A DNA stretch of 64,000 nucleotides, from assembly GCA_028753945.1 (NCBI GenBank), contig JAPNXP010000001.1, forward strand, positions 13,444,501 to 13,508,500, in the 5' to 3' direction. Position numbers and translations under genes: made by a program. The notes under the pieces were generated by a model, which was not told the DNA's origin, did no database searches, and was given only the letters and a program-made list of their open reading frames with translations. Below are positions 21,431 through 33,084 of this stretch, piece after piece; the stretch's first letter is position 1, and every line of letters begins with the position of its first letter. The DNA comes from Hexactinellida sp. DTS-2022 (lineage: Eukaryota; Porifera; Hexactinellida).

Positions 21431-22619
21431 CTAAAAGATTTTCAGTTTGTGAGAAGCTTTCTTATCAACAACAACAACAAGTCCCTCCTTGTTGATGTCT
21501 ATGCCTTTAGGGAATAGGAACTCTCCAGGTCCTGTCCCTTCGTGTCCCATGGTACCGACAAGCTGTCCCTCTCTGTTGAATGAGCTCCAATGTCACTAAT
21601 TATAATATTCATGTGTCTGTCCAGACAGAAATAGCTAACTCCAATCAGCTGTTCCTGTGACACAATCGAATGCATTAGATTCCTTCTCTGGAGAATGATT
21701 GGACAGGATAGGGGCACTCATCAAACAGGACTATAAATAGATAGGGAGCTAATTTTAGGTCCCATCGCCTAGTGTCCTCTGTTATATGTGAAGAGTTAAG
21801 TGGAGTCATATCGACAGACCGCAAATCCTCAGCACTGAAATGAGATATGCTATTAGTATCACACATTCCTACGTACAGTGTGTCTGTGTCAACTGACAGA
21901 CCACACATGGCATCCACTGTTTTAACACAACACAGAATGTCCCCAGATACTTTATTTAGCTTGTAGATACTAACTGGATAATCACAGCAGACGAACAGGT
22001 GATGGAGTGAGACAGTTATGGAAATAGGAAAAGTCATTCCTTGTGGCTCAATTGTTCTCGAATAATTTCCTTCTTTGCTAAACACCTAAATCCTGTGAGT
22101 CCATGTATCACACACATAAATATCTCCATTGTCTCTGTCTATTGACAGACTAGAAGGAGTATCTAATTCCATTTGTCCCTTTCCTTCATTGACACCAGAC
22201 CACACTGGGTTGTGTCTGTTCACGTAGGATACACCCTCACACAAGCGACACAATCCAGCCATGCCACCTTCCAACCACCCGTCATGCTACTCGAGCCACA
22301 CAGATGGAATCCGATCCACCGTCGCTTCTAGTCACCGTATCTTCTCGTCCAACTCTCGGGACACATTTATGAGAGTCTCGTTGAGCTCATTGTGTTGGAG
22401 ATTGTGTGACGCATCAGCTTTGGTCACTTTCAATTGATTCGGCTTCACCTGTCTATCCTCCACTTGTGTCTCTGCCACACGGACCACTTCATCCAGCTGT
22501 GCCACCAGTTCGAGGTGTCTGCCACGTAGCACTTGGAAATAAGACTCGAATCGGACACGTAACTCCTCTTTCGCTATCACCACTTCCGCTCTAATTCGTT
22601 CCAGCTCTCTGGTCTCTTA
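21431..22619 (-). pseudogene. TRIM-like coiled-coil/NHL-repeat gene, pseudogene
   Basis: On the minus strand, an alpha-helical coiled-coil region (about 22615-22333) leads into beta-propeller NHL repeats (22270-21431). The repeats have signatures such as PSSLSIDRDNGDIYVCDTWT and LSVDTDTLYVGMC. The reading frame is broken by TGA at about 22331, TAG near 22292, and TAG near 22087 in a position where NHL repeats usually have Gln. Two frameshifts lie between about 21670 and 21560, and the frame ends at TAG 21433-21431. Intact relatives are usually ubiquitin ligases or adaptors with RING/B-box domains. Neither domain is seen here, so the copy is also 5'-truncated. The breaks are visible directly; the family call is from memory. 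Confidence 0.75.
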
Positions 22620-22639
22620 TCGGATACCAGTTGCATTTG

Positions 22640-23990
22640 CCAAGAAACCTAACTAGATATTAAATTATATTACATGAGTTTACCCCAATTTCTCAACAAC
22701 AACAACAACAATACGCGCAATTGGCAAACAATTTATCCTATTGCATAAGTATTTTATAGTTTCATTTTTATTTGAAACTCAACAAATTTCCTTTGAAAAC
22801 TAAAACAACAAATGTCAAACTGTCAAGTTATTTCATTATGATCATTTAAGGGACCAAAAAAGTGTTCATACTTGTAATTTCACTCCAAAATTTTTATGAA
22901 ATGATAACTAATTTAATGGAGAACCCAATTAACCGGTGTATTAAGCATTAACAGAGTCTACTGTATCATACAAATATAAATACACAATATGTGTAAACAA
23001 GTGATAATAACGACTTCACAAACAATAAGGAAATAAGTTTATATCTCAATTGGCGAAAGCAAACTTTTCCTTAGTATCCTGGCTAGATCTCTTCTCCCTA
23101 GTGCCCCGGATAAACCAAATTAATTGGTTGCCTTAATACTCTCTAATTTTTGGGACCTTGATAAAACACGACTTTTTTCGGAAGGTCTGGGTCCCTAAAA
23201 ATCCTTAGAGAGAAGACTGGTGAAAGGGTGCAGAATTATATTCCCTATCGAATGCATATAAATTGAATATTCGGGCACTATTTATTGCTCCTGTTGTGAC
23301 ATTAAACAGGTGCGAAAATGTGTCCAAACAAATTAAATAACCCATGAGACACCTATCCAAAAGATTTGGGCTCTTAGTTGATATTAGAAACTCCGTTTTG
23401 TGGAGAGGATAAGGACCAACTAATAACTAAAATAATAAAAGTGATTCAAAACTGGGGGATTAATACAAAACTCTAATCGGCACAGGAAAGAAAATGTATA
23501 GATTGAAAGATTAATGGGTTTAAGAATAATTTTATTCGGAGTTATCTTGCTTTATTTGAGTCACCAGAGGGAATTATATTCAGTCAATCCTCTGGGCACC
23601 CTAGCTTAGCATTGACAGCACTATGGCTACGGGTGATGTGTCTCTGCACTTAGTATCGGATAAAGCGAACCAAAGAGCTAACATTCAGTAGAATTTTGTG
23701 GAACTGTTTGTTCGTCCTATCCGGAAATTCGTTCTAATCGTGTTCGTACTAACGAGGTTCTACTGTATATGAACTGGCCTATAGAGGGATATGTAGGGTA
23801 TTACTTCTGAATAAACAGAATATGAATGAAACCTGGGTAATGAAGACTCAAGCCTTCGCATTGCCCTATGGAGAGGCGGTTAAACTAACGAATATTCCTC
23901 CTAAGTACCTGTTAGAGGAAGCTTATAACAATAAGAAGAGTATTGAAATGAAGTTACTATTCAAATAGAGCAAATACTGAAGTATTAATC
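22640..23990. other. Non-coding, scattered repeat pieces
   Basis: A piece of dispersed repeat F (AACCCATGAGACACCTATCC, TTTGGGCTCTTAGTT) lies at 23339-23440. One end of a mariner-like element (ACTAACGAGGTTCTACTG-TA) is at 23749-23769. No gene is recognised. Confidence 0.4.
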
Positions 23991-23995
23991 TAAGC

Positions 23996-24286
23996 CAATG
24001 GTTTTCAATCGGGGTTCCGCGGGATTATTGGCAAATCGATGTAAATACATCGGAGACTCATAATAGTCAATCGGAAATACAATCTTTAGCAGCTTATTGA
24101 CTATCAGACCACGAATAAAAGAATTATGCAAAAGTAAACAATCACAGATCTCACATTGAAACTGACTTGACAATACGGTACTAGTTAATAAATAAATGTA
24201 ATTAAATTTGTTAGAAATATATTCGTAGGGGAATTAGAAGTGTAGGGTTCCGCGTGCTGCCACAAAAAAAAAGGTTGAAACCACTG
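23996..24286. mobile_element. 291-bp hAT-like MITE
   Basis: The ends CAATGGTTTTCAATCGGGG and AAGGTTGAAACCACTG are imperfect inverted repeats with internal GGGTTCCGCG on both sides. ATCTAAGC (23988-23995) and CTCTAAGC (24287-24294) match at 7 of 8 positions, consistent with an aged 8-bp hAT duplication. Confidence 0.7.
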
Positions 24287-24294
24287 CTCTAAGC

Positions 24295-24795
24295 TATCTT
24301 ATCATAAGAGCTCAAGTCTAACGTATTTATATGTTTAGCTGCCAGCCGATATATTAACATTATCGCTACAGTACTCTAACTACCGTAAATAGCTATATTA
24401 CAGTGAATTATTTCCATAAAATAAATATATTAAAGCAAATGAATTATTTTCCATAAATGAAATTGTAATATAATACATTAATTATATTAAAGTAAATGAA
24501 TTATATTAAGTAAATGAATTATATTAAGTAAATGAATTATATTTATAAAGTAAATTAAGTATTTCCCCATAAACTATTATCTATGATGATTGTAGTCTTA
24601 ACTTAGCTCACTACTTACAGTGGATATCACATTAACAAGCATATAGGTCGCTAATAGCATAAATACAATTCAATGCATTTGTCCCATTATACAGATATCT
24701 GATTCTATCAGTTATTTACAGCTATTCGTTCCCCGCTACGGCGTTTTCATACCTTTTATCAGCACTTAACGCACTCGCTTATATTTCAAACAGAA
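24295..24795. repeat. AT-rich stretch with an 18-bp minisatellite
   Basis: Between about 24440 and 24555 the unit AAGTAAATGAATTATATT repeats about four times with small changes. The rest is unremarkable. Confidence 0.6.
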
Positions 24796-24917
24796 TACAG
24801 TAGACCTCGTTAATAGAAACACAGGGATAATCACAATGTGTACTCTTATCCGGAATTCGTATTAATTAACTTAAGACATGGATTCCCTGGTGTTCGTACT
24901 CACGAGAGTTTCCTGTA
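24796..24917. mobile_element. Mariner-like MITE 1 of a five-element run
   Basis: TA-CAGTAGACCTCGTTAATAG on the left and CACGAGAGTTTCCTG-TA on the right are inverted, imperfect ends. The right TA is shared with the next element. Confidence 0.65.
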
Positions 24918-25098
24918 CATTAAACTCCCGTTATAACAAAGTCGGATATAGCGAAATAACCGCTTATAACGAAATGGAGATTTCCCCACAGAGTACTAAT
25001 GCATTAATTAGTATCCGCTTATAAGTTATAACGAATATCCGGATATACCGAAGGAATTTACAGGTCCCAACACTTCGATATAACGAGAGTTCACTGTA
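24916..25098. mobile_element. Mariner-like MITE 2
   Basis: The left end is CATTAAACTCCCGTTATAAC. The right end, ATATAACGAGAGTTCACTG-TA, is its inverse with substitutions. Several CTTATAACGAA repeats lie inside. Confidence 0.65.
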
Positions 25099-25131
25099 TC
25101 GATAAATGTAGTTATGTCAAAGGTTAATAAG

Positions 25132-25372
25132 TACAGTAGAACCTCGTTAGTACTGTTGTATGACGGCTTACTAACTCTATTACTATAACCATTATTAACC
25201 ATGGATACTATCTATCCATGACGGTTTAATTACCGTCTTACACTTTACACTTCCTATTTCACATCTATTAGCATTAAATTAACAGGAATTATTATGTAAT
25301 AAAGGAGATTTTAAGAGAACCAAAGCAGCGTTAGAGTATTAATAGAGTTTGTACTAACGAGAGTCAACTGTA
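25132..25372. mobile_element. Mariner-like MITE 3
   Basis: TA-CAGTAGAACCTCGTTAGTAC and GTACTAACGAGAGTCAACTG-TA are inverted ends of the same type as MITE 1. Confidence 0.7.
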
Positions 25373-25396
25373 TTACTCAGCTATTCATTATAAAAG

Positions 25397-25548
25397 TACA
25401 GTAAACTCCGCTTAATTGGATTATCCTCTCACAGGATTTACAGAACGAAATCAGTTTGTCAAGCAATACTTTCAGTCAAAAGGATTTCTCCGCTTTTAAC
25501 TGCATACATATCGATCCAAAGGAACCCAATTAAGCGGAGTCGATTGTA
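25397..25548. mobile_element. Mariner-like MITE 4
   Basis: TA-CAGTAAACTCCGCTTAATTGG and CCAATTAAGCGGAGTCGATTG-TA form long inverted repeats flanked by TA. The same CTCCGCTTAAT type recurs singly at 30545, 35055, 37530, 53590 and 53913. Confidence 0.8.
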
Positions 25549-25550
25549 TG

Positions 25551-25820
25551 TACAGTGGTGTTCGCGGAATAGAAAGTCGTATTTTGCATTGAAATTTGCT
25601 AGTTAATAGGCGAACTTGTTATTAGAGAAACAGAATTAACACTAATGCTCATTTGGAGACTGAAAATAACCAGGAATTTTCATGAGTCATAGAGACATTT
25701 GACTCGTGATAAAATTCGATGACTCGCGAGTTATCGAGTCAACCAAATGACTAGTTAAAAGCCCTGAAAATAACCTGCTAATAGGCAATACTATTAGGTG
25801 AATACGGAACACCACTATAA
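25551..25820. mobile_element. Mariner-like MITE 5
   Basis: TA-CAGTGGTGTTCGCGGAATAG on the left and ATACGGAACACCACTA-TA on the right are inverted. The interior holds a GACTCGCGAGTTATCGAGTC segment. Confidence 0.65.
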
Positions 25821-26164
25821 CTCCTCAGGCCTGATCACTCTTACGTCACTGGTTAGCCCGGTACCACTTTATAACTATGTCTATCTGATATGCTTTGTCC
25901 CTCCAGTTAGCAATAATATCCCCTGGCATACGAGCAAGCGAAATAACGTGTCCATGAGGAGATGTGTATTCTCTAAGCTGGTTGCGTCAGTAGAACGAGT
26001 AGAACGAGGCTCCCTATAGCGTAGCTGTTGAGAATGGGCTGTAGTGTCATTATGTAGCATTGGGGGATTGTTATGGTAGTATATAATCTCATTGGGGAGT
26101 TGTTAAACACCCACACAGTGTATCCATTAATATTTAACTGCTAAGAAAATATAGGAGACAAATA
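25821..26164. other. Non-coding, nothing recognised
   Basis: No repeat family or credible gene seen. Confidence 0.35.
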
Positions 26165-26515
26165 AATTATTTTATACGAGCCCTTCGGTATAGGTAGCTT
26201 TGCGACGTGTTTGTGCTATCTGTGCTCAAGTTAAAGGCCTTCCTCTTCTCTCCATGGTGGATGTTATATAGTTCCCTTTCTACCATTTTTCATAATTTAA
26301 GTTTTTTACCTATAATACCCGTTGAAAGTTAATTTGTTTACCTGTTTTTGTAAACAAAAATAAATATTCACATTATAAATTTGTAAATGCGAAATTCGTA
26401 TTCAGCATATGTACTTGTTTGTTTACCTATTATAACATTTGGAAGTTAGTTTATATCTCAATTATACATGCAATTTATTCACCCATCACTCCGGACAAAC
26501 AAACACACAACAATC
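26165..26515 (-). mobile_element. Short Helitron-family relative
   Basis: In the minus direction it carries CTCGATTGTTGTGTGTTTG, one internal repeat unit (AATTTCGCATTTACAAAT) and CGAAGGGCTCGTA. The 5' TC has become AC, and the 3' arm with CTAG is missing. Confidence 0.65.
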
Positions 26516-27082
26516 GAGTTTTAGTAATTCAAGCTGCTCGTCCGTGCTGCCGACAGTATTTTCCTTGGAGGCACTATCAATTACACCACCGGTAGCCACC
26601 AAAGGGAAATACGTCGGCACAGCTGCAATTTTGGATTTTTTATGTGCGTAATGTGTCATCAACAAACACAACCAACACATTCGAATTATATAATTCCCAA
26701 ATTGTAAAAACACATTTTTTAACGATGTCATCATCACCTCAAGTTGTCAACACTCATTTATAGAGGTGTTACGTAGCATAAGGATCAATTGATCCATTGG
26801 AAGTTTGTTTCTATCTTGTACCATCTCTGAGATTAATGCTATTTACCAAATTAGTACAAATAATTATTAAATGATTAATAATTTAACAAAAATTCAATGT
26901 CAACTTGAATTTATCAAGTTTAATTATTTGTCATAAATAGTAATTTAAATTAATTTTGAACCAAATTTCAATTCCGCACACTTGATGACACCTAATAAAC
27001 AAATAGGAAGCATCTATATAAGTCAAATAGAGACGTAATTAATATTAATGAATTACGTCAGTATATTAAAATAGTTTAAGAG

Positions 27083-29382
27083 CAGGTGTGTGCAACCTCT
27101 TTTAACCCTGGGCCGCTTTGTGCTTCTCAGATCTGTTCACGGCCGCGATTCAGATAGTTTTATAATTACTAGATTTATATTAGAAGAAAACATTGTTTAA
27201 GTGTAATAAGAATGATTAAGAGTTTTGACTAAGCGAAATATTGTCACAAAATACTAATAATTGTCACAAAGTCACATGTGTTAGATCTGTGATTGTTTCT
27301 CCTTCACAAGTCGGTCAATGTTCGGCTCTATGTTGGACGTTGCCATTCTTAAGCAACTCTCGAGATGCTCATCTGTTAGCCTGGAGCGACATGGCGACTT
27401 TTTGTACTTCATCCGAGAGAAGAACTGTTCACATAAATATGTAGAACCGAACAGTGACATCATCCTTTGCGCGAAGTTGACAGCATTTGGATATTTATCC
27501 TTCGGGAGATGTTTCGAATAGAAGGTGCCTAATACAACATCTTGGGATTTCGCCTTCAGATTGAGGACTTCTTGAAGCTCTATTAACTCCATTTGGAGCA
27601 GAGCTGGTGCATCCTCGATGTCCGTATAGAATGGTGACGAGAAAATACTGAGGTTAGTAACTTGAGTTCTAAAATCTCCAAACCGTTCATGGAATTCCAA
27701 CAGAAGACAATCTACCTGATGTGAGAATTTCATGACTTTTTCACGATATAAATTTTCACCGAGTACTTGAAGGACTGTTGAGAAATGACATGTATTACCA
27801 TCAAGTAATTGGGTATGCCACAGTCGGAGTTTGTTTTGAAAGCTTTTTATGTGAGAGTGTAATTAATTGGACATGAGCTGTTCACGATTCTGTAACTTTG
27901 TATTTAGTTCATTGAGATGAATAGTGATGTCCACAAGGAACGCGAAGTCACCAAGCCATTCGATATCCTGCAATTCGGGGATTTCTTTCCCCTTCATGGT
28001 CATGAATGCTGAGACTTCATCTTTGAGCTCGTAAAAGCGTTTCAGCATTTTGCCTCTGCTTAGCCAACGTACTTCTGTAAAGTACAAAAGATCCTCGTGA
28101 TCTGCGTCCATGTCATCCAGAAATTGTTGGAATTGGCGGTGATTTAATCCCCTTGCTTTAATGAAATTGATACAAGTAACGACTGTGTTCATGACATGCT
28201 TAAATTGAAGAACTTTAACACAGAGGTTTTCTTGGTGTATTATGCAATGGAAGACATTGATATTATCAGGGCTCAATTTTCGATTCAAGAGTTCAGTTTT
28301 CATCCTAGCAACTAGACCCGAGTTGCGTCCTGTCATGGCTGGTGCGCTGTCTGTAACAATACCACTGAGGTGCTCCCATTTCATGTCAAATCAATCAAAG
28401 GCACTCCTTACTTCCTCGAATATTTTTATCCCTGTCGGCCTACCTTTCATGGATTGTCTTGAGAATAATTCTTCCGTGATATTGAAATCGCCATTAACTC
28501 CCCGAATGAAGATTGCTAGTTGTGCTGTATCAATGAGATCCGTGCTTTCGTCCACAGCAATGGAGAAGAATCTGAACTTAGATCCATCTGGTTAAGTGAC
28601 AGCACAATATCATTGGATATTTCATCTATCAATAACTTTACAATTTTCGGGGTAGAATATTTCCACGACACCCCTGATGCAGTCCTTCACAAAATCGTCT
28701 TCGGTAAATGGCTTCGAGTTTTTAGCAATTTTCTGGCACACAAAGTAACTTGCACGCAATATATCGTTGCAATCGTTCTTGCTTTTCTGAAATAGCATTT
28801 GCTGTCCTGTCAATTCTTTTCTCAATCTTCGTATTTCATCCTGTCGAGCTCGCCCTGTGAGTTTCTTGTGAGTAGTGACATGCTTTGTATCATAATGGCG
28901 CCTCATATTGTACTCTTTCAAGCAAGCGACAGTCTCCGTGCAAATGAGGCATACAGACATACTTTTATGTTCAATAACGAAATAATTGTCAGTCCATTGC
29001 TCATTGAATGTTCTACCTTCGTCATATAATTTCCTCTTTCTACTCGATGATGAACTCGCCATCTTCACTACTTACACTACGGAATTCAGGTTATGATTTA
29101 ATCAATAATAGTATTGTGCGATTGTTTTTCATAAGTAATAGATATGTAATAGACTTAGCATGTAGTATGAAAAGCCTATTTCCCAAACATTTTTAGATAC
29201 TTGGTGAATTTTCCCTCGAAACATACGCGGAAAAGCCATTGTACTATTTAAAGGTAGGATGTTATTTAAATCTGCTCAAAATACCAGTCTAATGTCAACT
29301 CTCGGGCTGCATCAAGCCAGTATTCAGGATTGCTTCGCGGGCCGCAGCACAGAGCGCTGCGGCCGCAGGTTGCACACCCCTG
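27083..29382 (-). mobile_element. hAT DNA transposon, about 2.3 kb
   Basis: The left end CAGGTGTGTGCAACCT and the right end AGGTTGCACACCCCTG are inverted repeats of hAT type. The interior is a minus-strand transposase. No matching 8-bp duplication remains (TTTAAGAG versus CAATATAC), as expected of an old copy. Confidence 0.8.
27281..29068 (-). pseudogene. hAT transposase (GTF2IRD2/ZBED-like group), pseudogene
   Basis: The N-terminal piece (29068-28622) has a BED-type finger: VCLIC, then RRHYDTKH. The middle piece has AVDESTD and TDSAPAMTGRNSG, typical of the RNase H-like core, and FHCIIHQ (C-x2-H). The C-terminal piece has the dimerisation-region motif FGSTYLCEQFFSRMKYKKS. The breaks are frame changes at about 28620 and 28590, TGA near 28392, and TAA near 27864. 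Closest in style to GTF2IRD2-like transposases, by memory. It is not functional as it stands. Confidence 0.85.
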
Positions 29383-29559
29383 CAATATACTATAATCTTA
29401 TTTTCAATAAGAAAATCGAAGCCTACTCGATCTCACAAGTTGAATCAATATAATTATTACAACTTGAAACAATAGAATTAAATTTAACAGTTTTATTGAA
29501 ACTGAAGTGTGAGTAAACAAATAAATTTCAACACCCATTTATGGCATGAATTAAACGCT

Positions 29560-29875
29560 TCATGAAATTTGTTCTTCTCCCATCAGAAGCAGATTTTATG
29601 GTGAATCCAATGGTAAATATAAAATGCGGATTTAGTATAACATTCTTTGACTTATGGACCAGACAAATTTTCAAAGGTGTCAAAGTGATATTAAAAAATG
29701 TTTATCAAATATTTGGCTCGAGATGCATATCTATAACATATGGGACACCTATATTAAATTTTTTTGCTCCGGAGGCCTGTAGAGCGGATACGGACTAAAA
29801 AAAAAAAACACTCCAACGCAGTGATTTCAATACTGGGCCACTATACTATAGTATAGTCGGCACAGTAAAAACTGC
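29560..29875. other. Non-coding, ends in a retroposon tail
   Basis: An open frame at 29562-29798 has no recognisable family. At 29776-29878 lie a GAGCGGATACGGACTAAA segment, an A run and the motif ACTGGGCCACTATACTATAG, that is, the dispersed repeat F/G 3' end. Confidence 0.5.
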
Positions 29876-29879
29876 ATTT

Positions 29880-30025
29880 ATATTTAAGATAGAAACTAAC
29901 TACCAAATGATATAATAGGTAAACAAGTATGCTGAATTCGAATTTCGAATTTACAAATTGCTAATTTGAATATTTACCGTTGTGATTTACAAAAATATGT
30001 AAACAAATAAATCAAAATTAATTTA
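29880..30025 (+). mobile_element. Helitron-family fragment
   Basis: One internal repeat unit with TAATAGGTAAACAAGTATGC, GAATTTCGAATTTACAAAT and a GTAAACAAATAAAT block. No termini. Confidence 0.6.
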
Positions 30026-30056
30026 ATGTTTCACAAATACTCAGATTTTTGTGATA

Positions 30057-30373
30057 TACAGTCAACTCCCGTTATAAACAAGTCGGATATAAGTAACGAA
30101 GTACCTGCTTATAATGAAGTCGTTTAATGGTCCGGAAATGCTTCTATCTTATTACATATTAAAACTTCGGTTACAACGAAATGGATATAACGAAATTCCG
30201 CTTATAACGAAGTCATTTAAATCCCAAGTAACTTCTAAGTTATTGATTTACTCAGGTCATAACGAAATCCGGTTACAAGGAAATCAGCTTATAATGATCT
30301 CTTTTAAGATCGAACTCCGCTTATAGCGACATGAAACTACGGTCCCGAGCACTTCGTTATAATGGGAGTTGTA
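30057..30373. mobile_element. Mariner-like MITE, 317 bp
   Basis: TA-CAGTCAACTCCCGTTATAA and ATTATAATGGGAGTTG-TA are inverted. The right end lacks the outer CAGT/ACTG. Many ATAACGAA / TTATAACGAAGT repeats lie inside. Same family as the element at 24916. Confidence 0.65.
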
Positions 30374-30749
30374 CAACTAATTTTCGAGTTAAGGACTTAA
30401 GACACATAAGACACATTTACAACCAATGAACATAGTCGATTTCTCTAAATTCGACACCTCGGGCCTGACATTGTTTAAATTAACGAAATAAAATAAACAT
30501 TAGCTTATCTCTTTGAATATATTTTGTTTTGGAGATTTTTTCGAATTAAGCGGAGTCGATTGTAATTATCTTACAGCTTATCATCTACTAGTTCCATTGT
30601 ATTGAAATACTTCAATATTACAACACTCTCCAAATAAAAATGAGCACATAAACAAACACACACTAATATTTGTGTATAAATATTAGGCACCAAATATTCT
30701 ATGGGATATAGTAGGCATTAATTCCAAGAAATATAAAATAACGGGTGAA
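30374..30749. other. Non-coding downstream of the seven-helix gene
   Basis: It contains one mariner-type end, AATTAAGCGGAGTCGATTG-TA, at 30544. Nothing else recognised. Confidence 0.4.
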
Positions 30750-31847
30750 TTAATTATTAATTAATAACTCTACCAAGTCCTTATTTGCAGTAGTATACTG
30801 TATTTTATTTGTGCCATAAATAAACTTAAAAATATTTTTAATCCAAATACAGATTGTGACGAACATGAATGGCAACAGGCCTATTGATATTGATAGAAAG
30901 AGAAGAATTTTGCCAATCAAATCCGGATATCGCATTACTTTCAAGAATGTTTCAACAGCTTCTTCAGTTTGGATAACATAGTTTAACGAACTGAACAAAC
31001 TAAATGGGAAATAACAGTCTCCAAAGAATAATGCACTAATCAATAATTCTGGAAGAACAATTAAGACCTCTGCTATTAGCATGAACAGATATACCAATGT
31101 TACAATGTTAATAGTGTGCTTGCAGTATCTGTACTGTTTCATCTCTTCCTTGTTGGAACCGTGTTGTGTGAGACGCTCCAAAGCTCTCTGGAGCAAGGCA
31201 CATTTGAATCGTTTGGAAGTGCGAACAAATATACAGAAACATGTGGGTGCAATAACGACGAACAATACAGTACTAACAACTGTGGTATATTCTATAAACC
31301 CAGTTATGATAATGACTGTACTTAACAAGGTGGTTATAATTAGGAATAGCCGAGAATTCAATGTGTTGTACGGTTGTTTGATTTTCTTCATACGAATAAT
31401 CAAATAATTCATCAAACATGCACTGAGAGCAAACACAAATAACTCAGCAGATCTCGCTATGGAGTCAAGTCCATTTAAGAAAGGAATTTCCGCATACATG
31501 TATATGATATCAAATTGATTCAGTGCAGGCTTGTGATAACTTGTACAATCAGTGAAAGGTAACTCGAGTGTATTATTACTTACTTTATGGTAGGTAAGGT
31601 TACGGTAAATGGAATCTGATGTGAAGAATAATATCCCAGCAATGATCTCAGAAAAAGTGATCAAAAGTAATAGAGTATTTTTCCATATTTCAGTTTCATA
31701 ATGATAATAAAATTGTTTGTTTAAATAACCTGAATCACCTGAGAGACATCTCGCTACTCCTCTCTTGTATTTTCTGCAGCAATGGATTCTCCTGGCGAAA
31801 ACAAACCCCCAGTATCCACTGAATATTAGGAAAATAGATGATAACAC
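30750..31847 (-). CDS. Orphan seven-transmembrane protein (GPCR-like topology)
   Basis: About 365 codons are open on the minus strand. Seven hydrophobic helices can be marked at about residues 1-18, 57-77, 128-150, 164-185, 187-209, 247-275 and 312-337. Short basic loops lie between them (for example KRFKCALLQRALERL after helix 5), as in receptors of the GPCR type. No DRY or NPxxY signature is seen, so the class is undetermined. A potential N-glycosylation site (NLTYH) lies in the extracellular-looking loop after helix 2. The listed start is a GTG. The frame is open a few codons further upstream without ATG, and TTATCCTAAACTCAG just before it could be an acceptor, so a first exon is probably missing. 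No frame breaks are present. Confidence 0.55.
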   Translation of the reverse strand: MLSSIFLIFSGYWGFVFARRIHCCRKYKRGVARCLSGDSGYLNKQFYYHYETEIWKNTLLLLITFSEIIAGILFFTSDSIYRNLTYHKVSNNTLELPFTDCTSYHKPALNQFDIIYMYAEIPFLNGLDSIARSAELFVFALSACLMNYLIIRMKKIKQPYNTLNSRLFLIITTLLSTVIIITGFIEYTTVVSTVLFVVIAPTCFCIFVRTSKRFKCALLQRALERLTQHGSNKEEMKQYRYCKHTINIVTLVYLFMLIAEVLIVLPELLISALFFGDCYFPFSLFSSLNYVIQTEEAVETFLKVMRYPDLIGKILLFLSISIGLLPFMFVTICIWIKNIFKFIYGTNKIQYTTANKDLVELLINN

Positions 31848-31864
31848 TGAGTTTAGGATAATTG

Positions 31865-33080
31865 CAAGTACAATTTCAAAATATATTATAAATAATATTT
31901 ATTGAGTCTTTTATAAGAAGATGTGAATCCTGATTGTAATCCAACTAGCATTACTGCTTACATAAAATGGAAGGTATTACACATATATACTCGGGTAAAG
32001 TTTTATTGTAATATAGTACTATAACACTCCCACTTAGCGTACAATATTACTTACTTCTTACTTAACTTGTTGTTGTATTATGTTACAGTCTATGATTTGG
32101 TCAGCTTTCAGTGAGCACATATCGAACATACAATATAGTATGAACTGTAATTAAAGGATAATTGTATCTTGCGAAAATTATATTTCTACTTTCAAAATAT
32201 TGCTGACAAATAGTTGAATCTTCCCGTTCTTTATCTGCAATTTCAAACCTTTAATTTATTTGAATAATATATTGCTATATTTATGCAAAATTTACAATTA
32301 GTATTGAGTTAGAATCACATTTATTTTCTATTATGATTCACTTAACTACAAAAACGAAATACAGGTCACATACATTTATTATTGTGAATCTGTGATCATT
32401 CTTAGAAACAGCCTCGGGGCCCCAGATGGCTCACCGCGGCCCTGGATCTGACACTCTACGACCTTCCCGAATTCACGGATAATTGATTTGTGTTCCGGTA
32501 ACGTTGGACATTTGATTAGCGGGAATTGCAGCCTGGTTGGTGTCTTCAACTGTTCCAAACCGTATCAATCAAAATCCTATCAACTATAGGTAGTAATATT
32601 ATACTACCTATAGTTTACACAGACAAGGAACAGAATGCAAATGGGTCATATGTCTCGGAACCAAAACTCATCTTATACATGTCCCACTTTACCATAGACG
32701 TATATGAAAATTTATTGCTTTAAATATCCGGGATTAGCATTTAAGAGCGCTGAATACCTTGAATATATCTATAACCAGTGATAACAAACAAAGAGTTTCT
32801 TGTGGGGAAGATTTAGTTAGAATATGCTTCATGATCCATTGTTTCCTATAGAGAGTATTATGACTTGCAATTAATTAACTATGATAATAGACCTTGGATA
32901 ACTGTAGTAGATTATAATATATGTAGTTTGCTTCTACATTTTTATAGCAATACCACGGATAGTAACTATACATAACACAGTGTGTGATAATGCCCTATAT
33001 ACACCACTTATCTGGGAGGTAATTACTTGACTACTACAGGGTACTTGGTAAGGTACATCCATATTATTAAAACTAGATAG
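31865..33080. other. Non-coding, nothing recognised except one hairpin
   Basis: AT-rich. A perfect hairpin AACTATAGGTAGTA / TACTACCTATAGTT lies at 32582-32595 and 32602-32615. No credible gene. Confidence 0.4.
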
Positions 33081-33084
33081 TTGT

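Larger units (their letters stand above)
26520..29545 (+). repeat. Dispersed repeat D, copy 2, split by a hAT transposon
   Basis: 26530-27080 follows 49370-50100, and 29383-29545 continues with 50130-50275 (AAGCCTACTCGATCTCACAA, GTTGAATCAATATAAT). The gap between the two parts is filled by the hAT element at 27083-29382. Confidence 0.65.

Noticed and set aside
29562..29798. 78-codon frame on the plus strand
   Set aside because: No recognisable domain, and it ends in retroposon tail sequence.
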